NCBI RefSeq assembly: GCF_903914075.1
Contig: NZ_CAIWNQ010000001.1
Span: 558,001 to 622,000 of the forward strand
Length of the DNA stretch: 64,000 bases
Direction of reading: 5' to 3'
From: Ruegeria sp. THAF57
Lineage (GTDB): Bacteria > Pseudomonadota > Alphaproteobacteria > Rhodobacterales > Rhodobacteraceae
How positions within the stretch are numbered: position 1 is the first letter of the stretch; every line of letters starts with the position of its first letter. Positions 42,516 to 51,595 of the stretch are shown here, one piece after another. The notes under the pieces are model-generated. The model ran no database searches. It had not been told where the DNA came from and saw nothing but the letters and a program-made list of their open reading frames with translations. The translations under genes were made by a program, and so were the position numbers.

Positions 42516-44405
42516 TCAGGCAGCCCATTCCCATGGCTGGGTGAAAGAGCCCAGCACTTTGCTGACATCGTCGTCCGAGGAACCGTTCGCGTCAAGCTGC
42601 GCAACCAGCCCGCGCTTTTTGTCGTCAATCACCGAGACAACGCGGGCATCGACGCCTGCTTTTTCCAGCGCGCCGTTATAGATACGTGTGATTGCCTGTT
42701 TGCGCAGTTCGGGTTTGAACACCTTGCCAACTGCGGTCTTGGGAAGCTCGTCCAGAATGGTCATGTGCTTGGGCTGCGCCGCACGTTCGTGAACATGGAC
42801 GTCGCAATATTCCAACAGCTCCTTTTCGGTAACCGAGGCGCCCTCGACCAGTTCGACAAAGGCACAGGGTACCTCTCCCGCATAGGCATCGGGCTGTCCA
42901 ATGGCACCGGCAAAGGCAACAGCGTCATGTCCCAGCAGCGCCTCTTCGATTTCAGCGGGATCGATATTGTGACCGCCTCGGATGATCAGGTCCTTGGCGC
43001 GGCCTGTGATCCACAGATAACCGTCCTCGTCGAAACGGCCCAGATCGCCGGTGCGCAGATACGTGTCAAAGTGGTAAAGATCCACGTTCTTGTCGGCTTC
43101 GGTATAAGTGTTGCCAGCATAGACCCCGGGGTTCGAGATACAGATTTCACCGATCTCGTTAGGCGCGGCTTCGGCTGGGCCATCCTGTCCATCGTTCAGG
43201 ATTTTGACATCCGTATACGGGAACGGAATCCCGATCGAGCCGATCTTCTTCTCGCCATCAGTCGGGTTACAGGACACCAGACAGGTCGCCTCGGTCAGGC
43301 CGTATCCTTCGATGATGGTCACACCGGTCGCTTCTTCGAAGCGGCGGAACAGCTCTACCGGCAGCGGGGCCGAGCCCGAGAACGCAGTTTTTACGGTCGA
43401 GATATCGGCATCCACCGGGCGCTGCATCTTTGCAGCAATTGCGGTGGGCACGGTAATGATGAACGTGACTTTCCAACGCTCGATCAGTTTCCAGAAATTG
43501 TCGAAAACGCCGTCGCCGCGATATCCGGCAGGTGTCGGGAACACCACATGCGCACCCGAAGACACAGCGGACATCATGATTACATGAACCGCAAAGACGT
43601 GGAACATCGGCAAGGGGCACATCACCACGTCCTGGTCCGTAAACAGCAATGTGCCGCCCAGCCAACCATTGTAAATCAGGCCAGAATACTTGTGCTGCGC
43701 CACCTTCGGCATACCCGTGGTTCCGCCGGTGTGGAAATAGCAGGCGACGCGGTCTTCCTTGCTGTCCTCGAAGGTCAGGGTCGTGGGTTGCTTTGCCAGC
43801 TCTTTGTTGAAATTCTTGTAGTTCGCGTGGGCCAGATGTTCCTTGTCGCCCATCTTGGGACGCAGGAACGGAACCAGCCACGATTTGGGGGGCGTCAGAT
43901 AACGGTTCAGGTCAATTTCAAGAATGGTGTTGACCGTGGGCGCATGGCGCACGGCCTCTTCGACCTTTTGCGCCACATCCGTCTTGGGAAAAGACTTCAA
44001 AGTGACAACAACCTTGGCGCCGGTTTCACGCAGAATGGCCGCGATCTGCTCGGGTTCCAACAGCGGGTTGATCGGGTTCACGATCCCTGCCACTGCACCG
44101 CCCATCATGGTGATCAGCGTCTCGTTACAATTGGGCAGGATATAGGCCACCACATCCTTTTCACCCACACCCAACGAGCGGAACAGGTTCGCCGCCTGAT
44201 TGACCTTTCCAAGCAGTTCAGACCACGTCAGCGTTTCGGCCTTGTCCGTCGGACCGGACATAAGTTGAAAACTGATCGCGTCGTTATTGGGAAACTTACC
44301 CGCAGTCCGGGACAGCAGTTGGTGGAATGTGACCGGAACGTCCCGATCCTCCCACGGCATTTCCTGCTCTAGTTTTAGCTTGTCTTCCACTCCGACAAAG
44401 GCCAT
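42516..44405 (-). CDS. Acyl-CoA synthetase (AMP-binding)
   Basis: A 629-residue adenylate-forming enzyme that activates a carboxylic acid as its CoA thioester. The P-loop motif YFHTGGTTGMPKVAQHKYSG is near residue 220, and the A5 motif EGYGLTEATCLVS near residue 370. The C-terminal GRAKDLIIRGGHNIDPAEIE and LDELPKTAVGKVFK place the catalytic Lys. Family members annotated here act on long-chain or aromatic acids; the chain length cannot be read. The Met at 44405 is chosen because the AMP-binding fold begins there. An HSL-type esterase follows in the same operon. Confidence 0.9.
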   Translation of the reverse strand: MAFVGVEDKLKLEQEMPWEDRDVPVTFHQLLSRTAGKFPNNDAISFQLMSGPTDKAETLTWSELLGKVNQAANLFRSLGVGEKDVVAYILPNCNETLITMMGGAVAGIVNPINPLLEPEQIAAILRETGAKVVVTLKSFPKTDVAQKVEEAVRHAPTVNTILEIDLNRYLTPPKSWLVPFLRPKMGDKEHLAHANYKNFNKELAKQPTTLTFEDSKEDRVACYFHTGGTTGMPKVAQHKYSGLIYNGWLGGTLLFTDQDVVMCPLPMFHVFAVHVIMMSAVSSGAHVVFPTPAGYRGDGVFDNFWKLIERWKVTFIITVPTAIAAKMQRPVDADISTVKTAFSGSAPLPVELFRRFEEATGVTIIEGYGLTEATCLVSCNPTDGEKKIGSIGIPFPYTDVKILNDGQDGPAEAAPNEIGEICISNPGVYAGNTYTEADKNVDLYHFDTYLRTGDLGRFDEDGYLWITGRAKDLIIRGGHNIDPAEIEEALLGHDAVAFAGAIGQPDAYAGEVPCAFVELVEGASVTEKELLEYCDVHVHERAAQPKHMTILDELPKTAVGKVFKPELRKQAITRIYNGALEKAGVDARVVSVIDDKKRGLVAQLDANGSSDDDVSKVLGSFTQPWEWAA

Positions 44406-44562
44406 GCGGCACCTCCCTGATTGCTTCCCGCGTCGCGCACGGGTTTTAAGTCCACCGTAGGATGGAAGCAAAACCGTATACGCGCAAGCAGGCGCATAGC
44501 CAAAAAATGTGCAATTAAGCAGCGTGACGCAGCGGAGTATTCAATTCTGCCCCGACGTCAGT

Positions 44563-46383
44563 TTATTCTGTGGCGACTCCATCAGTAAACTGCAGCCGCG
44601 CCAAACGCGCGTAAAGCCCGTCCTGCGCGACCAGATCATCATGAGTACCCTGTGCCACGATCTGCCCAGCCTCCATCACAACGATCCGATCTGCCTTTTT
44701 GACCGTTGCCAAGCGGTGGGCCACGATCAACGTCGTCCGACCCGCGCGCATCTGATCGACCGCACCCTGAACTGCACGCTCACTTTCGGCATCCAGCGCC
44801 GAGGTTGCCTCGTCCAGCAAAAGAACTGGCGCATCTCGCAGGATTGCCCGCGCGATGGCGATACGCTGTTTCTGCCCACCTGACAGCATCACACCCCGTT
44901 CGCCAACGAAACTGTCATACCCTTCCGGGAGGGCCGAGATGAAGTCATGCGCAGCGGCAGCACGAGCAGCAGATTCCACTTCCGCGTCAGAAGCATCCAG
45001 ACGCCCAAAGCGAATGTTTTCCCGCGCAGATGCCGCGAAAATGATCGGGTCTTGCGGCACAAGGGCCATGTGGCTGCGAAAATCACTCCTGTCCAGATCG
45101 CGCAAGTCGACACCATCAAGGCTGACACGGCCTGAATCCGGATCGTAGAAACGCTGGATCATCTGAATGACCGTGGTTTTTCCAGCGCCAGATGGCCCAA
45201 CGAAGGCCACGGTTTCACCGGGCTTGACACTAAGGGACAGGCGATCCAGCGCGACGACATCGGGTCGCGCGGGATAGTGGAATGTAACCTGATCAAAGTT
45301 GATCTCGCCCCGCACAGGCGTCGGCAAGTGAGAGGCGGATATAGGATCGGTCACGGTGTCCTGCGCGTTCAGCAATTCAACCAAACGCTCGGTCGCACCT
45401 GCCGCGCGCTGCAATTCGCTCCAGATCTCGGACAGGGCAGCGACCGAACCCGCCATTATGATCGAGTAGATAACGAACTGGATCAAAACGCCTTCGGTCA
45501 TCACACCGTTACGAACGTCATTCGCCCCCATCCACAACACCCCGACAATACCGGAGAACACCAGAAAGATCACAATCACGGTCAGCACGGCGCGTGTGCG
45601 AATACGGCGCAGCGACACGATATACGAGGTCTCGGTCATCTCACCAAACTGCTGACGACTGGCCTGTTCATGGGTGAAGGCCTGCACAGTCTGAACGGCC
45701 GTCAGCGCCTCGCCAGCATTACCGGATGAGGCGGCGATCCAATCCTGATTTTCGCGGCTGATCACCCGCAAACGACGGCCCAGCACCAGAATCGGAACCA
45801 CGACCAGCGGGATCAACAGCAGCACCATTCCCGTCAGCTTGGCCGAGGTCAAAAGCATCAGGATCAGCCCGCCAAAAAACATCAGCATGTTCCGCAGTGC
45901 GATGGAAACCGATGAACCGATGACAGACTGAATCAGTGTCGTGTCCGTCGTAATTCGGCTAAGGACCTCGCCCGTCATAATACGTTCATAGAACTCGGGG
46001 CTCATCCCAATCACCCGATCGAAAACAGCCTTGCGGATATCCGCCACCACGCGTTCGCCCAACTTGGTAACCAGCGCATAGCGGATGCCCGTCCCGACAG
46101 CCAGAACAGCAGCAATCGCAAGTGCGGCAAGAAAATACCAATCAAGCAGCTCGCCATCTTCGATCCGAAAATTGTCAACCACGCGCCGCACCGCCAGGGG
46201 CAAGGTCAGGGTCATGCTAGCCGTCAAAACCAAGGCAAGCCCAGCCCCCGCCATGAGCAATCGGTAGGGTTTCATAAAGGGCCACAAAGACCCAAGAACG
46301 CCTATCTTCCGTGAGCGCGCACGCTCTTCGGTCGCGCTGGGGGCGGAATTTCCTGCGGGCTTGGCGGCGTCGGATCTTGCCAT
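44563..46383 (-). CDS. ABC exporter half-transporter, MsbA-like
   Basis: A 606-residue fused transporter. The six-helix ABC_membrane domain covers about residues 40-330, and the ATPase domain about 360-600. Walker A is GPSGAGKTTVIQMI, the signature is LSGGQKQRIAIARAIL and Walker B VLLLDEATSALD. The type works as a homodimer for lipids or drugs; this branch is the MsbA-related group of alphaproteobacteria. It is monocistronic, with tRNA-Gly upstream. No partner is present that would suggest a specific cargo. Confidence 0.9.
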   Translation of the reverse strand: MARSDAAKPAGNSAPSATEERARSRKIGVLGSLWPFMKPYRLLMAGAGLALVLTASMTLTLPLAVRRVVDNFRIEDGELLDWYFLAALAIAAVLAVGTGIRYALVTKLGERVVADIRKAVFDRVIGMSPEFYERIMTGEVLSRITTDTTLIQSVIGSSVSIALRNMLMFFGGLILMLLTSAKLTGMVLLLIPLVVVPILVLGRRLRVISRENQDWIAASSGNAGEALTAVQTVQAFTHEQASRQQFGEMTETSYIVSLRRIRTRAVLTVIVIFLVFSGIVGVLWMGANDVRNGVMTEGVLIQFVIYSIIMAGSVAALSEIWSELQRAAGATERLVELLNAQDTVTDPISASHLPTPVRGEINFDQVTFHYPARPDVVALDRLSLSVKPGETVAFVGPSGAGKTTVIQMIQRFYDPDSGRVSLDGVDLRDLDRSDFRSHMALVPQDPIIFAASARENIRFGRLDASDAEVESAARAAAAHDFISALPEGYDSFVGERGVMLSGGQKQRIAIARAILRDAPVLLLDEATSALDAESERAVQGAVDQMRAGRTTLIVAHRLATVKKADRIVVMEAGQIVAQGTHDDLVAQDGLYARLARLQFTDGVATE

Positions 46384-46509
46384 GTCTGGGCCTTATATCG
46401 TGTTCGCACTTGGGTGAACGCTTCTTGACCGCAGGAACAGTTGGGGTCAAGCAAAGCACCAGATTTTGGGCCTTCGCAGGGCCTTTTGACGCAGAGATTT
46501 GGGCTGATT

Positions 46510-46584
<75 letters not shown>

Positions 46585-46596
46585 TCAGCGGAGGTC

Positions 46597-46625
46597 GGTT
46601 TAAGCGATGCGAAAGGTGCCGTCAA
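46597..46625 (-). promoter_or_regulatory. tRNA-Gly promoter
   Basis: On the minus strand TTGACG (46620-46625) is followed after 17 bases by TAAACC (46597-46602). Transcription would start about six bases before the mature tRNA. Confidence 0.6.
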
Positions 46626-46726
46626 GCGCAGTTCTTGGGCTGATTTCGATTTCATCCGATATAGGTTCAATCGGGTCATCCATGCCGGGGCGGGCCCGGA
46701 AATCGGACTGGGCCGGGCGATGTCAG

Positions 46727-47860
46727 TCAATCCCGCTGCGGCAGCCAATCGCACGACTCCAGCGTCGCAGAGATACGGATCATCGACGCATACCGAAGCT
46801 GCTGCGCACCAGAATGCGCGATCAATTGCGATGGATAGGACGTCGCCGCAGCCAAAGCTTGCGGCAAGGGTACACCAACCTGCGTGACCAATACGCGAAT
46901 GGCCGTCGTCAAATCCAAGTCTGCACCGGCCAATGTGCCATCCTCAAGCGTGAGTTTCCCGTTTGCCCGCGTGATCCTGCGGCCCTCCAACTCGAACGTG
47001 GTCTGGTCGGTGCCCGCAACGGCCATCGCGTCGCTAACAAGGAAAATCTGCCCCGGAGACGTCTTGGCCGCCCATGCAGCCCGCATGACTTCGGGATGCA
47101 CGTGAATTCCATCAGCGATCAAACCGGCGGAAAGCCCGCCATTTGCCAGCGCAGCCCCCACCAGACCGGGTTCGCGGTTTCCAAGCTGGCTCATGGCGTT
47201 GAACAAGTGCGTCACACAACGCGCTCCTGCCGCCGCATAACGCTGACACGTCGCGAAATCCGCATCACTATGACCCAGAGATACCAGAACCCCGGCATCA
47301 TGGAGCACGGCGACTTGCTGCTCGGTCACGGCTTCGGGCGCGACCGTGACCATCAGACAGGGCAGCGCGTCTGCCGCGGCGATCAGCGCGGCCAAATCCG
47401 TGTCGTCCATCGGCCGGATCAGATCCGCGTCATGGGCGCCTTTGCGCGCCACCGACAAATGAGGCCCCTCCAGATGCAGCCCCGCTACACCCGATACACC
47501 TTCGCGAACAGCCTGTATGGTCGCATCAATTGCTGCCTGCGTTTTCTCTGCCGTATCTGTAATCAATGTGGGCAACAGCGACACAACGCCCAAACGACGG
47601 TGAGCCGCCGCGATCCGCTGGATCGTCTGCACCGAGGGGTCGTCATTGAACATGATCCCGTCGCCGCCATTGACCTGCAGGTCGCAATAGCCGGGGCTTA
47701 GAATATCACCCTTAAGGTCGACAATTTCACCTCCAGCCGCATCCGAATCTGGCCGGATTTCACCTTCCTCCCCATCACGGAAGGTGATCGCGTGGTCGTA
47801 CAGCAAACGGTTACCGTCGAAGATGGGACCGTTTCGGAAGGTTACCGAGTGATTTGTCAT
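46727..47860 (-). CDS. nagA: N-acetylglucosamine-6-phosphate deacetylase
   Basis: A 377-residue amidohydrolase that turns GlcNAc-6-P into GlcN-6-P and acetate. Motifs in order: GYCDLQVNGGDGIMFND near residue 57, HLEGPHLSVARKGAHD near residue 128, GHSDADFATC with the metal His near residue 200, and LVSDAMAVAGTDQT with the catalytic Asp near residue 270. It is the last gene of the minus-strand amino-sugar arm. Its start overlaps the stop of the SIS-domain gene by four bases (ATGA). Confidence 0.93.
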   Translation of the reverse strand: MTNHSVTFRNGPIFDGNRLLYDHAITFRDGEEGEIRPDSDAAGGEIVDLKGDILSPGYCDLQVNGGDGIMFNDDPSVQTIQRIAAAHRRLGVVSLLPTLITDTAEKTQAAIDATIQAVREGVSGVAGLHLEGPHLSVARKGAHDADLIRPMDDTDLAALIAAADALPCLMVTVAPEAVTEQQVAVLHDAGVLVSLGHSDADFATCQRYAAAGARCVTHLFNAMSQLGNREPGLVGAALANGGLSAGLIADGIHVHPEVMRAAWAAKTSPGQIFLVSDAMAVAGTDQTTFELEGRRITRANGKLTLEDGTLAGADLDLTTAIRVLVTQVGVPLPQALAAATSYPSQLIAHSGAQQLRYASMIRISATLESCDWLPQRD

Positions 47861-48885
47861 ACCGTCTCAGTCACTTTCTTCAGATGCCGCGGTACATCGG
47901 GGTCGATCCCACGGGCGCTGGCCACGGATTCAACCATACCATAGAAGGCGGTGATCGCGGTGATCGGGTCGGTGATCCAATGGCCGGTCTTGACGACCGG
48001 AAGCGGGCTGGCCTGTGTGACTTTGTCCGTGGTTGCAAAGACAGCCGCGCCCTTCCCCGCCAATGCATCGGCGGCTTCAGCCGTTGCTTGCTCGGCCGCG
48101 TCACTTGCGGCGAACACAATAGCTGGGAAGCCTTCCTCTACGATCGAGACCGGCCCATGCAGGACTTCGGCCACCGAATAGCTTTCTGCGTGGATCTGAC
48201 AAGTTTCCTTGATCTTCAACGCTGCCTCGCCCGAAATTGCAAAGGAAGGGCCCCGTCCAAGGGTAAACAACGACCTTCCGGTGATCGTGTCAGCTGCGGC
48301 AGACCAATCACAATGAGCGGCTTTTTCAAGCAACGGCGGCAAGGCATGTATGGCCTTCAAAAGATCTGCATCACGCTTGACCTCTGCCAGCAGCCAAAGC
48401 CCGGCAACCAGCGATGTCACGAAGGTTTTGGTGGCCGCTACACTTAACTCGGGGCCTGCGTGCAACGGCAGGACGGCACCGGCGACCTCGGCCAAACGAG
48501 AGCTGGTGTCGTTGGTGATCGCGACCGTTGCAGCACCTGACCGACCCAACGAGCGCGCGAGATCCACAATATCCGGGCTTTGCCCGGACTGCGAAACGGA
48601 CAGGCAGACCGCCCCCTTCGCCTGCAACTCAACACCATAGATCGAACTGACCGATGGCCCGACCGAAGCAACGGGAAGGTTCAGCAATAGCTCACTGGCA
48701 TATTTGATATAGCTGCATGCGTGATCGGACGATCCGCGCGCCACCGTGATCAGAAAGCGCGGGTCAGCCTCGCGGAAAACCTGAGCGGCATTCAGGATGT
48801 CGGGCGCGCCTTGGGACAGCAATCTGTCAACCGCCGCAGGGATTTCCAGAATCTCCTGGCGCATTTTCGAAGTAGTTTCTGACAT
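47857..48885 (-). CDS. SIS-domain glucosamine-6-P deaminase/isomerase-like protein
   Basis: A 342-residue protein with two SIS domains, like the isomerase half of GlmS but without its glutaminase half. SIS motifs are VARGSSDHACSYIKYASELL near residue 50, SVSQSGQSPDIVDLARS near residue 95 and LGRGPSFAISGEAALKIKET near residue 200. Proteins of this type (NagB-II) convert GlcN-6-P to fructose-6-P and ammonia, which completes the pathway after NagA. Start at 48885. The GntR gene lies 19 bases upstream. Confidence 0.85.
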   Translation of the reverse strand: MSETTSKMRQEILEIPAAVDRLLSQGAPDILNAAQVFREADPRFLITVARGSSDHACSYIKYASELLLNLPVASVGPSVSSIYGVELQAKGAVCLSVSQSGQSPDIVDLARSLGRSGAATVAITNDTSSRLAEVAGAVLPLHAGPELSVAATKTFVTSLVAGLWLLAEVKRDADLLKAIHALPPLLEKAAHCDWSAAADTITGRSLFTLGRGPSFAISGEAALKIKETCQIHAESYSVAEVLHGPVSIVEEGFPAIVFAASDAAEQATAEAADALAGKGAAVFATTDKVTQASPLPVVKTGHWITDPITAITAFYGMVESVASARGIDPDVPRHLKKVTETV

Positions 48886-48904
48886 GAATTTCCGGTCCTT
48901 CCGG

Positions 48905-49654
48905 TTACAACCGTAGCTCGGCCACAAAGTCGTAGGCGTCGCCGCGATACAACGACCGGGTCAGTTCTGCGACCCGCCCGTTCTTGAGAAATGAGATGCG
49001 TTCGATATTCAAACCGGCAGCACCTTCGGGAACTTCCAGCAACTCAGCCTCGCGCGCAGCAAGGTTGAGTGCCGAGATTTTTTGAACCGCCCGCACCGGA
49101 CGGCGCCCCAGACCTTCGAGAACCTCGTAGAGTGAGGTCGTCACCTCAATCGGATTTGGCAGGATATCCAAAGGCAACGCAGCGCGCTCAAGCGCAAGGG
49201 GGCGACCATCGGCCTCTCGCAATCGGTAGATGCGGGCAATCTGTTCGCCCTCCGACAGGTTCAGCGCGCTGATTTCTTCGGCAGTCGGCGCAAAAACTCC
49301 GCGCTCAAGCCATTTGGACGCGGTTCTCATACCGCGAGTCGACATATCCTCGGTGAACGATGTCAGGTGAGTCAGAGATTGTTCGACCTTTGGAACGCGT
49401 TCGCGAATAAAAGAACCCGACCCCTGTCGCTGCTCAATAACGCCTTCCTGCACAAGCTCTTGTATCGCTTTGCGCACAGTAACACGAGACAGGTCGGTGA
49501 TTTCTACCAATTCACGTTCGGACGGCAGCGACGAGTTGGGGGCAAGCACACCTTTGTCGATCCCTTCTTGCAACCTGCGTCGCAGTTGAACGTATCGTGG
49601 GCCGTTTTCGGGTGAAAGCCAAAGGTCTGCGCGCAGGAAATCAGTTATACTCAT
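48905..49654 (-). CDS. GntR-family regulator with UTRA domain
   Basis: A 249-residue repressor of the HutC/NagR type. The N-terminal winged helix (LPSERELVEITDLSRVTVRK) is followed by a UTRA ligand-binding domain from about residue 90 (YRLREADGRPLALERAALPL). In relatives the ligand is GlcNAc-6-P or GlcN-6-P. Start at 49654; it overlaps the end of the kinase gene by 14 bases. The likely targets are the two GGTATT repeats in the divergent promoter region at 50519-50659, which control both arms of the island. Confidence 0.88.
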   Translation of the reverse strand: MSITDFLRADLWLSPENGPRYVQLRRRLQEGIDKGVLAPNSSLPSERELVEITDLSRVTVRKAIQELVQEGVIEQRQGSGSFIRERVPKVEQSLTHLTSFTEDMSTRGMRTASKWLERGVFAPTAEEISALNLSEGEQIARIYRLREADGRPLALERAALPLDILPNPIEVTTSLYEVLEGLGRRPVRAVQKISALNLAAREAELLEVPEGAAGLNIERISFLKNGRVAELTRSLYRGDAYDFVAELRL

Positions 49655-50516
49655 GCTGAATCTCCTTCGCCAATTCCAATGCTCCGACCAAAGGTTCCGC
49701 CAAAGGGGCAATCACGGCAGACTGCATCTCCGCTGGCAAGTAATCTGCGTAGTGCGACGCGATCCCTCCTGTCAGGCAAAACGCCTGATCTGGGCGCCAG
49801 CCCAATTTCGCTGCCATCGACGCTATGTAATCGCCCCCTACCTGCATGATCCGCTTGGCGATCGCATCGTTTTCCCGCGCAGCCGCAGTCACCTCAGGCG
49901 CGAGCGCGCCGAACTGGTCAGGAGTCGCAGTCCCGGCAAAACCGACGATACCGGCGGCGCCGTCGAAGCGGTCCAACAGATTGCGCGTTAGGCCGGTTTC
50001 CACTTCGACCCCGTCCACCACATTCAATGTCTCGGTCAGGGCACGGCGACCAACCCACTGAGCCGAAGCTTCGTCGCCCAAAACAGGCCCCCACCCGCCA
50101 GCGAACCGCATTTCTCCATCCATCTGCGCCGCAAGAAATGAACCAGTGCCGCAGTGTGCAATCAAGCCGTCACGCGCACCCAAAGCACCGCGCAGCGCCG
50201 CGGGCCGGTCGTCCTTAATCCGCGCCTGCGCCAATCCCAAAGACACGCGCAATCGGGACGCTATCCCGGCGTCCGTAACCCCGGCCAGCCCAACAAAGGA
50301 CGGCCAGTGCAGCATGTCATCTGTTCTGCAGCCAACAATTTTGGCCAACCGTTCAATACCGATGTTGATCTGCTTAACCGCGCCCTCAAAATCGCTCGAA
50401 ACATTGGCTGGTCCGGTTTCTACTGAATGGACGGCACCATCCATGTCACAGGCAACCCGGCAACGCGTTCCACCCCCATCAACCGCCAACACAGCATTAT
50501 TTCGAGACTCAGTCAT
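49641..50516 (-). CDS. BadF/BadG-family amino-sugar kinase
   Basis: A 291-residue ASKHA-fold kinase. The N-terminal phosphate loop VDGGGTRCRVACDM is followed by HCGTGSFLAAQM near residue 130 and the adenosine loop AFCLTGGIASHYADYL near residue 255. Length and fold match GlcNAc kinases and also the murein-sugar kinase MurK, which phosphorylates both MurNAc and GlcNAc. As murQ is next to it and no other sugar kinase is in the island, dual use is an attractive inference. The Met at 50516 begins the ATP-binding fold. It is the first gene of the minus arm. Confidence 0.85.
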   Translation of the reverse strand: MTESRNNAVLAVDGGGTRCRVACDMDGAVHSVETGPANVSSDFEGAVKQINIGIERLAKIVGCRTDDMLHWPSFVGLAGVTDAGIASRLRVSLGLAQARIKDDRPAALRGALGARDGLIAHCGTGSFLAAQMDGEMRFAGGWGPVLGDEASAQWVGRRALTETLNVVDGVEVETGLTRNLLDRFDGAAGIVGFAGTATPDQFGALAPEVTAAARENDAIAKRIMQVGGDYIASMAAKLGWRPDQAFCLTGGIASHYADYLPAEMQSAVIAPLAEPLVGALELAKEIQHEYN

Positions 50517-50518
50517 AG

Positions 50519-50541
50519 CAATACCATTATAATACCTATTG
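50519..50541. promoter_or_regulatory. Putative GntR operator, kinase side
   Basis: AATACC occurs twice with an 11-base period at 50520-50525 and 50531-50536. Read on the minus strand this is GGTATT-N5-GGTATT, the same pattern as the site at 50642-50659 in opposite orientation. It lies directly before the kinase start codon. Confidence 0.6.
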
Positions 50542-50641
50542 CCGCCGGGAAAGAAAAAAATAGACCAATTCGAACCAATTCCCCCTTTCAATTGCCAATT
50601 TCTTCAATTTTCCAGACGTTGGAAGAAAGTCATAGACAAGT

Positions 50642-50659
50642 GGTATTGAATAGGTATTG
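50642..50659. promoter_or_regulatory. Putative GntR operator, murQ side
   Basis: GGTATTG occurs twice with an 11-base period (from 50642 and from 50653) just ahead of the murQ ribosome site. It mirrors the site next to the kinase gene, so one regulator could repress both directions. Confidence 0.6.
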
Positions 50660-50684
50660 TAAAGAAAACCAATGGGGGATTCTC

Positions 50685-51578
50685 TTGACGCTGCCGTCGA
50701 CTGAACAACTGCATCAAGAAGCTGCGCGGCTTGACCGCGGCGACCTGACGCTGTCTGCCCGGCTTCTGGCTTCGGGACAGGTTGCTGCTGCGAACACCGC
50801 ACTTGAGGCGGTGGACGCCATAGCAGGTGGAGCGGAAGCAATGGCAAATACCATTCGTTCTGGCGGAGTGATCCATTACATCGCTGCGGGCTCTTCTGGT
50901 CTGATGGCCGCTGCCGACGCGCAAGAGCTTGGGGGCACCTTTTCGATCCCTGCAAGCCAGTTGCGGATTCACATGGCGGGTGGCTTGCCGACCGGCGTGG
51001 AAATGCCCGGCGCGGCTGAAGATGAAGACGAAGGCCTCAGAAATGACCTGCAGGACCTTCAGTCCAAAGACACGGTTATCGCGGTGTCAGCTAGCGGTTC
51101 CACGCCATACACGTTAGCGGCCCGTGAAATCGCCCAAAAAAAAGGTGCCACCGTCATCGGTATCGCCAACAATGCGCAAAGTCCGCTGCTGGAAGGTGCC
51201 GACATCCCGATCCTTTTGGCTACACCGCCCGAGCTGATTTCCGGATCAACCCGCATGGGTGCAGGAACGGCGCAGAAGATCGCCTTGAACATGCTGTCTT
51301 CGCTGATGGCGCTGGAACTTGGTCACGTTTATCGGGGCATGATGGTCAACCTGCGCGCAGATAATGACAAGCTCCGCGCACGGGCCGCTGGCATCGTTAC
51401 ACGGATCGCCGAAGTGGATACGGGCACAGCACAATCAGCTTTGGAAACGGCTGAAGGCGAGGTTAAGCCCGCCATTCTGATTGCAGCTCGCGGCCTGTCT
51501 CTGGCCGAAGCAACAGAACAACTGAACGCGACAAACGGCATCGTGAGCACCGCATTGAAAATACAAAACAACTGCTAA
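50685..51578 (+). CDS. murQ: N-acetylmuramic acid 6-phosphate etherase
   Basis: A 297-residue SIS-domain lyase that cleaves the lactyl ether of MurNAc-6-P to give GlcNAc-6-P and D-lactate. It starts PSTEQLHQEAARLDRGDL, and has AAGSSGLMAAADAQELGGTF near residue 68, ELISGSTRMGAGTAQKIALN near residue 185 and the C-terminal HVYRGMMVNLRADNDKLRAR. The start is TTG at 50685 behind GGGGGAT; the frame is open further upstream, but that part is promoter DNA. It heads the plus arm of the island. Confidence 0.92.
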   Translation: MTLPSTEQLHQEAARLDRGDLTLSARLLASGQVAAANTALEAVDAIAGGAEAMANTIRSGGVIHYIAAGSSGLMAAADAQELGGTFSIPASQLRIHMAGGLPTGVEMPGAAEDEDEGLRNDLQDLQSKDTVIAVSASGSTPYTLAAREIAQKKGATVIGIANNAQSPLLEGADIPILLATPPELISGSTRMGAGTAQKIALNMLSSLMALELGHVYRGMMVNLRADNDKLRARAAGIVTRIAEVDTGTAQSALETAEGEVKPAILIAARGLSLAEATEQLNATNGIVSTALKIQNNC

Positions 51579-51595
51579 CCAACTGGGAGAATACA

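Noticed and set aside
42501..44372. A 623-codon open frame on the plus strand
   Set aside because: It is the antisense of the acyl-CoA synthetase gene. The translation is rich in His, Gln and Arg, as expected from a reverse frame.
46607..47701. A 364-codon open frame on the plus strand
   Set aside because: It is antisense to nagA and encodes an Arg/Gln-rich sequence with no recognisable domain.
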